From contig NZ_JACHZF010000003.1 in the NCBI RefSeq assembly GCF_014193375.1, forward strand, positions 145,386 to 209,385: a stretch of DNA of 64,000 nucleotides, read 5' to 3'. Under the pieces are notes generated by a model, which saw only the letters and a list, made by a program, of their open reading frames with translations, was not told the DNA's origin and did no database searches. Both the position numbers and the translations under genes were made by a program. Below are positions 45,654 through 53,883 of this stretch, piece by piece. Position 1 is the stretch's first letter. Each line of letters starts with the position of its first letter. Origin of the DNA: Halomonas campaniensis (lineage in GTDB: Bacteria > Pseudomonadota > Gammaproteobacteria > Pseudomonadales > Halomonadaceae).

Positions 45654-46522
45654 GCGCTACCCGGGCCCGACTTGGCGTTGCGCACGTACTCCTCGAGCTC
45701 GCTGAACCCGGGACGATCGGCGCTGTGCAGGGCCTTGCGGCCGAACTCCACCGCCAGCTGCGGCGCATAGCCGTGCAGGCTGGCCAGCAGGGTGACCCGC
45801 ATGCACTGCAGCACCTTCTCGGCCTCCTTGGCCTGGCGCTCGATGCGGCTGGCCAGGGGGTTGATGAAGCCGTAGCCCATCAGGATGCCCAGGAAGGTGC
45901 CGACCAGGGCGTGGGCGATCATCTGGCCCATCTCGTCGGGGCCGGCATCGGCGGTGCTCAGCGCCTTCACCACCCCCAGCACCGCCGCGACGATGCCGAA
46001 GGCCGGCATGGCATCGCCCACCTTGGCGATGGCGTCGGCCGGGATATGCGCCTCGGCCTCGAAGGCCTCGATCTCGTGGAGCATCAGCTCGTCGAGCTCC
46101 ATGGGCTCCATGCTGCCGCTCACCATCAGGCGCAGGTAGTCGGTGAGGAAGTTCATGATCATCGGGTCGGAGAGCACCTGGGGGTGCTCGCTGAACAGGG
46201 CGCTCTCCTGGGGATTGTCGATGTCCCGCTCGATGCCCAGCATGCCCTCGCGGCGAATCTTGGCCAGCAGCTTGTACTGCAGGGCCATCAGCTCCATGTA
46301 GAGCGCCTTGTCGTACTTGGCGGAGCGCCGCAGGCGGGGAAAGATGCGGAAGGTCGCCTTGATCGCCTTGCCGTTGTTGGCGGCGATGAAGGCACCGATG
46401 CCCGCGCCACCGATCATCAGGAGCTCGGTGGGCTGGAAGATCGGCCCCAGGCTGCCGCCGGCCAGCACGAAGCCGCCGAACACGCAGAGGATGACGACGA
46501 TATATCCAAGGGGTATCAGCAC
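45650..46522 (-). CDS. motA: MotA stator subunit (second stator pair)
   Basis: Stator channel subunit of 290 residues beginning VLIPLGYIVVILCVFGGFVLAGGSL, which aligns with E. coli MotA when the GTG at 46522 (AAAGGA upstream) is the start. A GTG at 46552 would add ten residues. Four membrane helices, the cytoplasmic torque loop and the Pro-containing helices near AKVGDAMPAFGIVAAVLGVV are complete. It is the first gene of motA-motB-cheA-cheW and lies behind a sigma-28-like promoter. Confidence 0.95.
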   Translation of the reverse strand: MLIPLGYIVVILCVFGGFVLAGGSLGPIFQPTELLMIGGAGIGAFIAANNGKAIKATFRIFPRLRRSAKYDKALYMELMALQYKLLAKIRREGMLGIERDIDNPQESALFSEHPQVLSDPMIMNFLTDYLRLMVSGSMEPMELDELMLHEIEAFEAEAHIPADAIAKVGDAMPAFGIVAAVLGVVKALSTADAGPDEMGQMIAHALVGTFLGILMGYGFINPLASRIERQAKEAEKVLQCMRVTLLASLHGYAPQLAVEFGRKALHSADRPGFSELEEYVRNAKSGPGSA

Positions 46523-46639
46523 AGCCGGAATCCTTTGCTCACCAAGTGTCACCTGATCCGCGAGCCGTGCTAACTGGCCCGCGATCGTGTCCCGGCACGC
46601 CGGCCCGGCAGGGCCACCACGACGGGGACGTCACTGTGG

Positions 46640-46666
46640 GTATCGGCCGCCCCCGGGCAGACTTGA
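46640..46666 (-). promoter_or_regulatory. Sigma-28-like promoter for motA-motB-cheA-cheW
   Basis: Minus-strand TCAA-N15-GCCGATAC, 118 bp upstream of the motA GTG and just after the flhC terminator, where a new operon must start. Confidence 0.75.
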
Positions 46667-46681
46667 GGGAAGAGAGCTCAG

Positions 46682-46710
46682 AAAAAGACGGCGCCCCGAG
46701 AAGGGGCGCC
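46682..46710 (-). terminator. Strong intrinsic terminator after flhC
   Basis: On the minus strand GGCGCCCC and GGGGCGCC (46703-46710 and 46690-46697) form a perfect 8-bp stem with a 5-nt loop, followed by GTC and five T (46686-46682). It lies 28 bp past the flhC stop and isolates flhDC from motAB. Confidence 0.9.
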
Positions 46711-46737
46711 GGTCGGGGAAGTGACTCCGCGGTGACG

Positions 46738-47304
46738 TCAGCAGGCGCGGCGTCTCGCGGCCTGCCGGGAGGCAACGGCCTCCTGCTGGCGCTTGCGGGT
46801 CTTGCCGGCCCGGGAGGGGGGCTGGCAGATGCCGCACACGTAGTCGTGGGCGGGGCTGTGGGCGTGGGCGACGAACTGGCCGCCACAGCGGGTGCAGCCG
46901 GAAAGCTGCAGCAGGTCGCTCTCGAAGAAGCGCACCAGGGTCCAGGCCCGAGTCAGGCCCAGCACGGTCTCGGCACCGTCGAGCTGGACCTGTTCCTGGT
47001 AGAGCCGGAAGGCCCGCACGAAGGCCTCCATTCGCTCGCAGCCGTGATCCTCCCGCAGGCGCAGGTAGATGTTGTAGAACAGCGAGGAGTGGATATTCGG
47101 CAGCCAGGTGATGAACCAGTCGGCCGAGAAGGGCAGCATCCCCTTGGGCGGGGACATGCCGCGCACCTCCTTGTAGAGCTTGATCAGCTTGGCACGGCTG
47201 ATCTCGGTCTCGGTCTCCAGCACCTGGAGCCGGGCCCCCAGTTCGATGAGGTCGATGGCCAGCTGGACCTGCTGCATCTCGCTTACCAGACTCTTCTGCG
47301 ACAT
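46738..47304 (-). CDS. flhC: FlhC, subunit of the flagellar master activator
   Basis: DNA-binding partner of FlhD, 188 residues; the FlhD4C2 complex activates class II flagellar promoters. The helical core (SRAKLIKLYKEVRGMSPPKGMLPFS) is followed by the Cys4 zinc site built from CTRC and CGIC. The tail is very basic (Arg/Lys/Gln). It begins 3 bp after flhD. FlhDC as class I regulator is the enteric and Halomonas scheme, not the FleQ scheme of Pseudomonas. Confidence 0.95.
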   Translation of the reverse strand: MSQKSLVSEMQQVQLAIDLIELGARLQVLETETEISRAKLIKLYKEVRGMSPPKGMLPFSADWFITWLPNIHSSLFYNIYLRLREDHGCERMEAFVRAFRLYQEQVQLDGAETVLGLTRAWTLVRFFESDLLQLSGCTRCGGQFVAHAHSPAHDYVCGICQPPSRAGKTRKRQQEAVASRQAARRRAC

Positions 47305-47307
47305 GGC

Positions 47308-47637
47308 TCAGGCCCCCTCGGCGGCAGACAGCGCACCCGCGCGGGAGGCCATCAGCAGCGATGCATGGAAGCGGCCCAGCCCCTGGTCGCGGGGGTTCTC
47401 GGTCACCTGGCGAAGCCGGTCGGCGCTGTCGTGGCCGAAATGGCAGAGCAGCTGGTTGGTCCGTGCCAGGCGGGCCAGCTGTCGGGCCCCCAGGGTCAGC
47501 AGCAGGTCCGCCATCTCGTCGTCGATCTTGAGGCGAAACATCGCCGAGACGCGATCGCTGTGGAGCATCCGCTGGGCCAGCAGCAGATAGGCGAGATTGA
47601 TTTCCTCGATCTCGTCCAGGAGGTCAATATTTTGCAT
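47308..47637 (-). CDS. flhD: FlhD, subunit of the flagellar master activator
   Basis: All-helical protein of 109 residues, matching FlhD along its length: IDEINLAYLLLAQ-type start (IEEINLAYLLLAQRML), a central redox-loop region and a C-terminal helix-turn-helix-like end. It combines with FlhC to switch on flagellar genes. The ATG at 47637 has AGGGA upstream. A 335-bp AT-richer region precedes it. Confidence 0.94.
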   Translation of the reverse strand: MQNIDLLDEIEEINLAYLLLAQRMLHSDRVSAMFRLKIDDEMADLLLTLGARQLARLARTNQLLCHFGHDSADRLRQVTENPRDQGLGRFHASLLMASRAGALSAAEGA

Positions 47638-47972
47638 GGTTCCCTAACGCCAAGTTGTAGGCTGCGCGACAATGCGCCGCACACAGCATTCTTCTTGTCG
47701 CCCGACTCGGCCGATCCGGCTCGAGCAGGCTTGACGGTTCCCGACGTCTCTCTGGACGACTTGGTCAGAATGTGAACGATTGTGGGGGAATGCGGGGGCG
47801 ATGCAACTCACCCGAAAGTGGTAGGCGTAAGCAAGGAAGGTGACCCAGGTCATATTAAAAAAAAAGAATGAGAGAAATCATCCTTCTATGATGAAGCAGA
47901 TCATCATGTGTCACGAAAGAGACAAAGCATGCTTTGGACTTTTACTCTACGACAACTAAATTTTACATGATG
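47638..47972 (-). promoter_or_regulatory. flhDC upstream regulatory region
   Basis: This 335-bp region has no gene and is much richer in A/T than its surroundings, especially 47850-47970. It holds a run of nine A (47857-47865), an inverted repeat ATGATGA/TCATCAT (47888-47894, 47901-47907) and a perfect palindrome CAAAGCATGCTTTG (47923-47936). In other bacteria flhDC is controlled by many regulators at long leaders, so these are operator candidates. I found no good CRP site and no classical terminator for the upstream fliS operon. Confidence 0.55.
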
Positions 47973-48266
47973 TTACTCAACTCGAGACCCCTCCTCCGAC
48001 TGCTCGGCGATCTCGCGCACCCAGACCAGCAGCTCGGCGATCACCTGGTAGAGGGTCGGGGGAATGCGCTCGTCCAGGTCCAGCCCCATCAGCAGGCCAA
48101 CGAGCTCGGGGGCATCGTGCACGTGAATGCCCTGGCGACGCGCCTCGGCCATGATGCGCTCGGCGATCTCGCCGTAGCCCTTGGCCACCACCCGGGGGGC
48201 ATCGTCGCCGTCGCGGTAGGCCAGGGCCACCGCGCGGCGCCGCTGCTCGGGCGTCCTGTCGCTCAC
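47973..48266 (-). CDS. FlhB C-terminal-domain homologue (EscU/YscU/HrcU family)
   Basis: Small 97-residue protein equivalent to the cytoplasmic switch domain of FlhB without membrane helices. It has AVALAYRDGDDAPRVVAKGYGEIAERI and ends with the conserved VIAELLVWV. The NPTH cleavage motif is absent; the domain starts at the strand after the cleavage point. Such proteins occur next to fliK and may substitute for the FlhB C-fragment. It starts with GTG overlapping the fliK stop (GTGA). Confidence 0.85.
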   Translation of the reverse strand: MSDRTPEQRRRAVALAYRDGDDAPRVVAKGYGEIAERIMAEARRQGIHVHDAPELVGLLMGLDLDERIPPTLYQVIAELLVWVREIAEQSEEGSRVE

Positions 48267-49498
48267 GGCCCTTCCTCCGCAGTCCTGATCCGCACATGGA
48301 CCTCGGCCAGGCCACAGGCCTCGAGGCGCGCCTGGAGCCTCTCCACACCCCGGGCCAGCTCATCCCGAACGGCCGCCTCGGCGGCGGTGAGGTCCAGGTC
48401 CAGCCGCGGCTCGCGCAGCCACAGGCTGACCCCCACCTCGCCCAGCCCGGCCACCCGGAGGGTCATCTCGGAGCGCCACCCCTGGCGCTCCCGCTCCTCG
48501 CCCTCGTCCTGCTCCTCCCGCCCCGGCTCGCCCTGCTCGCCTGGAGGAAGGTGCATGACCAGCGCCATGAAGAGCCCGGTCCAGACATCGCCCTCCCAGC
48601 GCAGCACCGGCGTGACCAGGAGTTCCAGCTGATGGCGCACGATGCCCTGAAGGCTTTCCTGGACGGGGTCACGCACCGGCCGGGCCGCCGACTCCAGGCC
48701 GCCAGCGGCTGACTGGGCAGAGGCCGCCACCTCGCGGCCCTCCGCCACCGGGGCGGTGGCCGCAGGCACCGGGCTGGCCGGAGCGGCAGCGCCCGCGGGG
48801 GCGCCGGAGGCCGGCGGGGCACCCGCTGCCAATGACGGCGCTGCCGCGGCGGCCGGCTGACTGGCCGGGCGCTCCGCCCCCGCCATGCCGCCCCGAGCCG
48901 CCTCGCTCGCCGGCAAGGGCAGCGGCAGCTGCAAGGGCGACGCCGCCTGGCCACCGACGGGCGCCGGGGCCGGCGTGAAGGCCTGGGTGCGCCACATCTG
49001 GGGCTCGCGCAGCAGCTGGTCGCGGGGCATCTCGCCGCGGTACCAGCGCGCCAGGTGAGACTCGTAGAAGAGGCCGCTGTCGCGCACGCTGCCCTGCAGC
49101 CGCTCGGCCAGCTGGCCCGCCGCCGGCGCCTCGCCGGGTAACACCAGCGGCTGTGCCGGCTGAACCGAGGAGGGCGGCGCCGGAAAGCGCAGCAGCACAT
49201 CGGCGATGGAGCGGGCGGAGGGCGTGAAGTGGATCTGGGTGGAGGCCGGCGGGGCATCGCCGGCAGGGCGAACCGCGGCCGGCGCCTGGCCGGGCTCGCG
49301 CTGGGGTCGCGCGGCCTCGGGCACCAGCGGGGAGCGGGCACGGGCATCGAGCCGCGAGTCGCTGTGCAGGGCCCGGGGGGCATCGGCGGGAGAGACCGGA
49401 CGGACCGGCTCGTTGAGTTCACGGGGCGGCGGGGTATCCACCCGCTTGCCCAGCACCTGGTGCAGCAGGGTATCGATGAGAGGGTTGATCCCGCTCAC
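48263..49498 (-). CDS. fliK: FliK-like flagellar hook-length control protein
   Basis: A 411-residue protein with a long disordered Ala/Pro-rich middle (about 180-265) and a folded C-terminal domain. That domain has the FliK pattern (VSLWLREPRLDLDLTAAEAAVRDELARGVERLQARLEACGL). FliK measures hook length and triggers the FlhB switch. The N-terminus begins SGINPLIDTLLHQVLG. The GTG start overlaps the fliT stop. Sequence divergence from canonical FliK is large, but position between fliT and the FlhB-like gene supports the call. Confidence 0.8.
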   Translation of the reverse strand: MSGINPLIDTLLHQVLGKRVDTPPPRELNEPVRPVSPADAPRALHSDSRLDARARSPLVPEAARPQREPGQAPAAVRPAGDAPPASTQIHFTPSARSIADVLLRFPAPPSSVQPAQPLVLPGEAPAAGQLAERLQGSVRDSGLFYESHLARWYRGEMPRDQLLREPQMWRTQAFTPAPAPVGGQAASPLQLPLPLPASEAARGGMAGAERPASQPAAAAAPSLAAGAPPASGAPAGAAAPASPVPAATAPVAEGREVAASAQSAAGGLESAARPVRDPVQESLQGIVRHQLELLVTPVLRWEGDVWTGLFMALVMHLPPGEQGEPGREEQDEGEERERQGWRSEMTLRVAGLGEVGVSLWLREPRLDLDLTAAEAAVRDELARGVERLQARLEACGLAEVHVRIRTAEEGP

Positions 49499-49908
49499 GG
49501 CACCTTCTTGGCGAAGCGCTGCTCGGCCTGGATGGTGGTCGCCCCGCCCTGCTGCGGGCCATAGGCCCGGGAGAGGGCGAGCTGCTTGCGCGAGCTGCCG
49601 ATCAGGCGATCCAGCTCGTCACGACGCTCGATCAGGCGCTGACGGATCTCGAGGTCCTGCTCCAGGATCCGCTCCAGCAGCGCGGCCTTGCGGGCGGCAC
49701 GGCGGTCATCCAGTGGCTGCTCGGCATCCAGCCGGCTGAGCCGCTCCACCTGCACCACGTACTGGGTCTCCTGGTCCACCAGGCCGTCCCAGTCGGCGGC
49801 ACGCACCGTGGCGAGCATCCGCGTGGAGCGCTCGAGAAGCGACTCGTAGGCGCCCACCAGCACGTCCTGGCGGGTGCAATCATCCCGCGGCGGTACCTGA
49901 GCCGGCAT
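49495..49908 (-). CDS. fliT: FliT-like flagellar export chaperone
   Basis: Helical protein of about 137 residues with the FliT architecture: YESLLERSTRMLATVRAADWDGLVDQE, then a long helix pair (RKAALLERILEQDLEIRQRLIERRDELDRLI). FliT chaperones the filament cap FliD and can restrain FlhDC. The ATG at 49908 has GGAG upstream; a GTG at 49914 overlapping the fliS stop is also possible. It follows fliS, as in most flagellar clusters. Confidence 0.83.
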   Translation of the reverse strand: MPAQVPPRDDCTRQDVLVGAYESLLERSTRMLATVRAADWDGLVDQETQYVVQVERLSRLDAEQPLDDRRAARKAALLERILEQDLEIRQRLIERRDELDRLIGSSRKQLALSRAYGPQQGGATTIQAEQRFAKKVP

Positions 49909-49910
49909 GG

Positions 49911-50330
49911 TCACTCCCTGCCCGCCTGGCTGCCGATCTCGCGCCAGGCCGAGGCCACGTCCTCGAGCAGCGCCTCGGCCTGGTCCAGGCTCTTCTCGTC
50001 GCTGTGCAGGTTGGCGGCCAGCAGCAGGCGGGAGATGTAGTCGTAGAGGGAGGCCAGGCGAGAGGCCACCTCCCCGCCCTTCTCCTCGTCCAGGGCGGCC
50101 ATCAGGCCGTTGTTGACGATGTCCAGCGCCTTGGAGATCGCCTTCCCCTTCTCGGCAACGTTGCCCGACTGCATATGGATGCGGGCGGCACGCATCGAGG
50201 CCAGGGCGCCATCGAAGAGCATCACGATCAACTGGTGGGGGCTCGCGGACATGACGCCGCTCTCGACCCCGACCCGGGCATAGGCGCCGGCCCCTCGCTT
50301 GTAGGCCGCAGCCCCGGAATAACTGCTCAT
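49911..50330 (-). CDS. fliS: FliS, flagellin export chaperone
   Basis: Chaperone of 139 residues that binds the flagellin C-terminus and prevents its polymerisation before export. The helical bundle begins with AAYKRGAGAYARVGVES, followed by SPHQLIVMLFDGALASMRAA and LYDYISRLLLAANLHSD, all typical. AAGGAG precedes the ATG. It leads the fliS-fliT-fliK-flhB' operon behind a sigma-28-like promoter. Flagellin and fliD genes are not in this window. Confidence 0.95.
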   Translation of the reverse strand: MSSYSGAAAYKRGAGAYARVGVESGVMSASPHQLIVMLFDGALASMRAARIHMQSGNVAEKGKAISKALDIVNNGLMAALDEEKGGEVASRLASLYDYISRLLLAANLHSDEKSLDQAEALLEDVASAWREIGSQAGRE

Positions 50331-50418
50331 GGAAGGCTCCTTGTGAATCCTGACGATTCTGACAGGCGAGGCAAATGATGTTTCCGTGAATAGCCTGCCC
50401 GTTGCGGGTTATTTCCTG

Positions 50419-50445
50419 TTATCGGCGCCGGCAAATGGGACTTGA
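50419..50445 (-). promoter_or_regulatory. Sigma-28-like promoter for fliS-fliT-fliK-flhB'
   Basis: Minus-strand TCAA-N15-GCCGATAA with a perfect -10. It lies 89 bp upstream of the fliS ATG. Confidence 0.82.
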
Positions 50446-50465
50446 GGCGCCGGCATGGGGTTTCG

Positions 50466-52148
50466 TCACACGGAAACCGGAATCTCCTCGACGGGGGAGC
50501 CGAGTGCCGCCAGCCGCTCGCCCCGCAGCACTTCGCCCAGGGCCTCGCCCGGTGGCTCGATCGTGTCGGTCAGCTGCACCTGGACGGGGCGTCCCTGGCC
50601 GTCCAGCCGCTGGACCCACCCCAGCTCCCCGCCCGGGAAGCGCACCAGCGAGCCGATGGGCAGCAGGCCGAAGTACTTGATGTAGCGCTTCACCCAGCGC
50701 TGATCGAAGCGCTCGGGATGGCTGAGCAGATGGCGATAGGCCTCCGCCACCCGCCAGGCGGGCCGGTCGGCGCGATCGCGGCGCATGGCCTCCAGGGCGT
50801 CCACCACGGCGGCCAGGCGGGCCAGCTCACCCAGCCCCTCCCCCGCCACGCCCTCGGGGTAGCCGCTGCCGTCGAGCCGCTCGTTGATGCGCACCACCAC
50901 CGCCTCGACCACGCTGGCGGCCAACCACTGGCAGTGCGTCAGCCGCGGCGTCAGCAGCGCCACGTGGGTCTGCAGCTCGGCCCGCTGGTCGTCATCGAGG
51001 GCGGTCGCCTCCAGCAGCCCTTCCGGCAGCAGTGCCTTGCCCAGGTCATGCACCATGGCGCAGGCCACCAGCGCCTTGCGCACGTCGCGCGGCATGCTGC
51101 CCACCGCGGCCAGGTCGAGCAGGTGCACGGCCACCCCCAGCCCGTGCCGCACCAGCAGCGGCTCGTGGCGCAGGCAGCGCGTGGCAAAGAGCAGCGCCTC
51201 GCGATCCTCGTCGTGCAGGGCCAGCAGCCGGTCGGCATGGCGGGAGAGCTGCACCGAATCGAGCGAGCGCCCCTCCTGAAGCTCCAGCAGCTGGGCATCC
51301 AGGTAGCCGGCCACCCGGGCCAGCCGCCGGGCCATGGGCGTGGCGTAGGGCTGCACATTGCGTCGGCTCACCGGCGCCTGGGCGGCGGCATCGTTCTGGA
51401 ACAGCAGCGAGGGCAGCAGCGAGACATCGGTAACGTTGGCCTGCCGCGCCGCCTCGCGCTCGATCTCCCGCACGAAGTGCCACAGCTGCCGCTCCTGGTC
51501 CCCGCTGGTGCCCGCGAACTGGAAGCCGGCGCGCACCGACTGCCGCTCGGCATCCGTCACGTGGTGGCGAGGGTTGCCCCGCACCACGAAGCGGGTGCCG
51601 TTGGGAAAGCACAGCTCGATCTCCAGAGGGAGCGGCGACGCCAGCCGGCTGGCCGCGGCCAGGGGCAGCTCCAGCTGGCACCCCTCCAGCGACAGGTCCT
51701 TGAGGTCCCCCTGCACCGGGGGCTCGTCACCGCTGACACGCAGGATGGCGCCCACCTCCATGCCCAGCCGCAGCCTGGCGCGGAAGGATTCGCGCCGCTG
51801 CAGCACCTCGAGGCTGGTGGGGTAGGGGCAGCGGCAGAGCATCCGACCGCCCGCTTCATGGCACGCCTCCATGGCGAGCGGCGGCGTGCGCAGGATCTGG
51901 TCACGGGACTGCCCCAGCAGCCGGAACTCGGCCCCGCGCCTGAGCTCGCCGGCTACCTCGCGGATGGCGCTGATATCCAGCGTCAGGTGCTCGCCGGGCA
52001 CCTGCTCGGTCACCAGCACCGGCATCGGCTTGCTGCCGTCGGCGTCGAACTGCAGCGAGGCCCCGCCCGGCTGGCTCAGGCTCTCCAGCAGGGCTTCCAT
52101 GTCGGCGGGTGCGGTGACCCGGTTGTACTGTTCCTGCGCGTCTGTCAT
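50466..52148 (-). CDS. YcgR-like PilZ domain fused to a variant HD-GYP domain
   Basis: A 560-residue c-di-GMP protein. Residues 10-110 resemble the YcgR N-domain. A PilZ domain follows, with RRESFR (118-123, the RxxxR ligand loop) and DLSLEG (151-156, the D/NxSxxG motif), both intact. The C-terminal 300 residues are an HD-GYP domain with HD at 367-368 (VHDLGKALLPE) and GYP at 429-431. However, the usual HHExxDGxGYP reads INERLDGSGYP, so two metal-binding histidines are missing. I start at the ATG at 52148 (GAGG upstream). A sigma-28-like promoter precedes it. Confidence 0.87.
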   Translation of the reverse strand: MTDAQEQYNRVTAPADMEALLESLSQPGGASLQFDADGSKPMPVLVTEQVPGEHLTLDISAIREVAGELRRGAEFRLLGQSRDQILRTPPLAMEACHEAGGRMLCRCPYPTSLEVLQRRESFRARLRLGMEVGAILRVSGDEPPVQGDLKDLSLEGCQLELPLAAASRLASPLPLEIELCFPNGTRFVVRGNPRHHVTDAERQSVRAGFQFAGTSGDQERQLWHFVREIEREAARQANVTDVSLLPSLLFQNDAAAQAPVSRRNVQPYATPMARRLARVAGYLDAQLLELQEGRSLDSVQLSRHADRLLALHDEDREALLFATRCLRHEPLLVRHGLGVAVHLLDLAAVGSMPRDVRKALVACAMVHDLGKALLPEGLLEATALDDDQRAELQTHVALLTPRLTHCQWLAASVVEAVVVRINERLDGSGYPEGVAGEGLGELARLAAVVDALEAMRRDRADRPAWRVAEAYRHLLSHPERFDQRWVKRYIKYFGLLPIGSLVRFPGGELGWVQRLDGQGRPVQVQLTDTIEPPGEALGEVLRGERLAALGSPVEEIPVSV

Positions 52149-52202
52149 CCCTGCCTCTTGCACCCTTAGACGATCCACCAAAGGGAAATGGGTCTGTCCC
52201 AA

Positions 52203-52229
52203 TCATCGGCCGCAGGAACAGGAACTTGA
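52203..52229 (-). promoter_or_regulatory. Weak sigma-28-like promoter for the PilZ-HD-GYP gene
   Basis: Minus-strand TCAA-N15-GCCGATGA, two mismatches from consensus but exact spacing, 55 bp upstream of the ATG. Confidence 0.6.
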
Positions 52230-52306
52230 GCGTCGATGGCGGGCGACCGGCGCAAGACTCGCCCGCGCAAATTTCTGTACAAAAGCTGTACTAATAAAAA
52301 ATACAG

Positions 52307-52333
52307 TAAAGTTTTCGGCGTGCCGGCCGATAG
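52307..52333 (+). promoter_or_regulatory. Sigma-28 promoter for the chemoreceptor at 52396
   Basis: Plus-strand TAAA-N15-GCCGATAG, 62 bp upstream of the ATG. The 40 bp in front of it are strongly AT-rich and contain a repeated CTGTAC (10 bp apart), possibly an extra operator. Confidence 0.87.
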
Positions 52334-52395
52334 CTCTGCTCAGGGCGGCATGACGCTTCGCCTCCCCGGCCCTTTCCCTCGACAGGAGATACGCC

Positions 52396-53883
52396 ATGCC
52401 CCACCCACGGACGCCCCGCCGCGGCCAGGCCGACGCCCGGCACCAGCAGCGCATCGACCGGCTGATGTGGATGCCCGCCGGGCTGCACCTGGCGCTCTGC
52501 CTGGCCCTGGGCGTCTTCAACGGGACCCTGCCGCTGGCGATGCTGTTCGGCGGCATCGCCTTCCCGCTGGTGGCCCTGCTGCAGTGGCGCCTGCCCGGCC
52601 ATGCCCTCAACGGCTACGCCATGGCGGCCCTGTTCATGGGCCTCTCGGCGCTGCTGATCGAGCAGAGCGGCGGATTGATCGAGGCCCACTTCAGCATCTT
52701 CATCATGCTCTCGGCACTGATCCTCTACAGCCGCTGGCGGGTGATCCTCTTCGGCGCCGCGGTGATCGCCGTGCATCACGTCGCCTTCACCTGGCTGCAG
52801 TACCTCGGCATGGTCAACCTCTACGCGGGCCTGGGCGAGCATGCCCACCACGATGCCGCGGCGCTGGTGGTCTGCCTGCTACAGCATGCCGGGGCCGTGG
52901 TGGCCCAGGCGGCGATACTGGGCTACCTGGCCCAGGTGCTGAACGGCATGGTGCAGGACGGCCTGCGCGTCGCCGCCTTCGCCGAACAGGCCGGAGAGGG
53001 CCGGCTGGACGCCACCTTCAGCGAGCGGGAGCGGCGCCGCCCCATCCTTGCCGCCATCGACACCATGCAGCAGCGGGTGGCGGCCACCCTGCTCAAGGCC
53101 CAGGCCACCGGCCACGAGGTCGGCACGCTGAGCGACGCGCTGTTCACCGGCCAGGCCGGGCTGCGCCAGCAGGCGGAGCGCAACGCCGCCCAGGTCGAGC
53201 GGGTCTCGGCCAGCGCCACCGAGCTGAGCGCCACCACCCGCGAGAGCGCCGCCGAGGCGAGCCGGGTGCGGGAACTGGCCGGCGAGGCCGCCGGCCATGC
53301 GCGCAGCGGCCAGGCGGAGGTCGATGCCCTGCAGCAGGCCATGCAGGCGCTGGAAGCCAACGCCGCCGGCATCGCCGAGCTGCTGGGGGAGATCGACGAG
53401 ATCACCTTCCAGACCAACCTGCTGGCCCTCAACGCCTCGGTGGAGGCGGCCCGAGCCGGGGAAGAAGGCCGCGGCTTCGCGGTGGTCGCCGGCGAGGTGC
53501 GCAAGCTCTCCCAGCGCACCCGTGAGACGGCCGAGCAGATCCGCACCCGCATCCGGGAGACCGAGGAGAGCGTGCAGGCGGGCGTCAGCCGCACGCGAAC
53601 CGCCAACCAGGCCATGGCGCGGGTGCTGACCGCCTTCGACCGTGTCGCACAGCGGCTGCGCGAGATCGATGGCGCCAGCCAGCAGCAGCACCAGGGCATC
53701 GAGGAGCTGGAGGGCAGCGTGCTGGAGATGCAGGCCTCGCTGCAGCACTCCACCCGCGCGCTGGACGAGGCCCACGCCACCGCCGAGCGGCTGGCCGACG
53801 GCGCCGGCGAACTGATGGCGGCGGTGGGCTCCTTCAGGCTAAGGGTCCCGTCCGCGGAGCCGCGGCTGACTCACGCCGGCTGA
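52396..53883 (+). CDS. Chemoreceptor with polytopic membrane sensor
   Basis: A 495-residue methyl-accepting-type protein. The first 185 residues form about six membrane helices with little periplasmic sequence; HH pairs ([20 protein letters not shown]) lie near the membrane. No typical HAMP is evident. The signalling tip is present ([38 protein letters not shown]), but with L for I in the FQTNI position, and there is no C-terminal tether. It may sense membrane-embedded or redox signals. Deleted copies of its sequence occur at 61432-61586. It converges with the LOV gene, overlapping by 13 bp. Confidence 0.88.
   Translation: MPHPRTPRRGQADARHQQRIDRLMWMPAGLHLALCLALGVFNGTLPLAMLFGGIAFPLVALLQWRLPGHALNGYAMAALFMGLSALLIEQSGGLIEAHFSIFIMLSALILYSRWRVILFGAAVIAVHHVAFTWLQYLGMVNLYAGLGEHAHHDAAALVVCLLQHAGAVVAQAAILGYLAQVLNGMVQDGLRVAAFAEQAGEGRLDATFSERERRRPILAAIDTMQQRVAATLLKAQATGHEVGTLSDALFTGQAGLRQQAERNAAQVERVSASATELSATTRESAAEASRVRELAGEAAGHARSGQAEVDALQQAMQALEANAAGIAELLGEIDEITFQTNLLALNASVEAARAGEEGRGFAVVAGEVRKLSQRTRETAEQIRTRIRETEESVQAGVSRTRTANQAMARVLTAFDRVAQRLREIDGASQQQHQGIEELEGSVLEMQASLQHSTRALDEAHATAERLADGAGELMAAVGSFRLRVPSAEPRLTHAG

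Noticed and set aside
47766..47790. Possible CRP site (TGTGAACGATTGTGG) upstream of flhDC
   Set aside because: Only the first half matches TGTGA-N6-TCACA; the second half does not.
47644..47853. Possible small gene upstream of flhD
   Set aside because: No ribosome site, no recognisable protein, and it lies in the AT-rich regulatory region where an open frame of this size is expected by chance.
52276..52306. LexA-like CTGTAC/TACAG repeats before a chemoreceptor
   Set aside because: The CTG-CAG spacing does not fit a LexA box (CTG-N10-CAG). Kept only as a note on the promoter.
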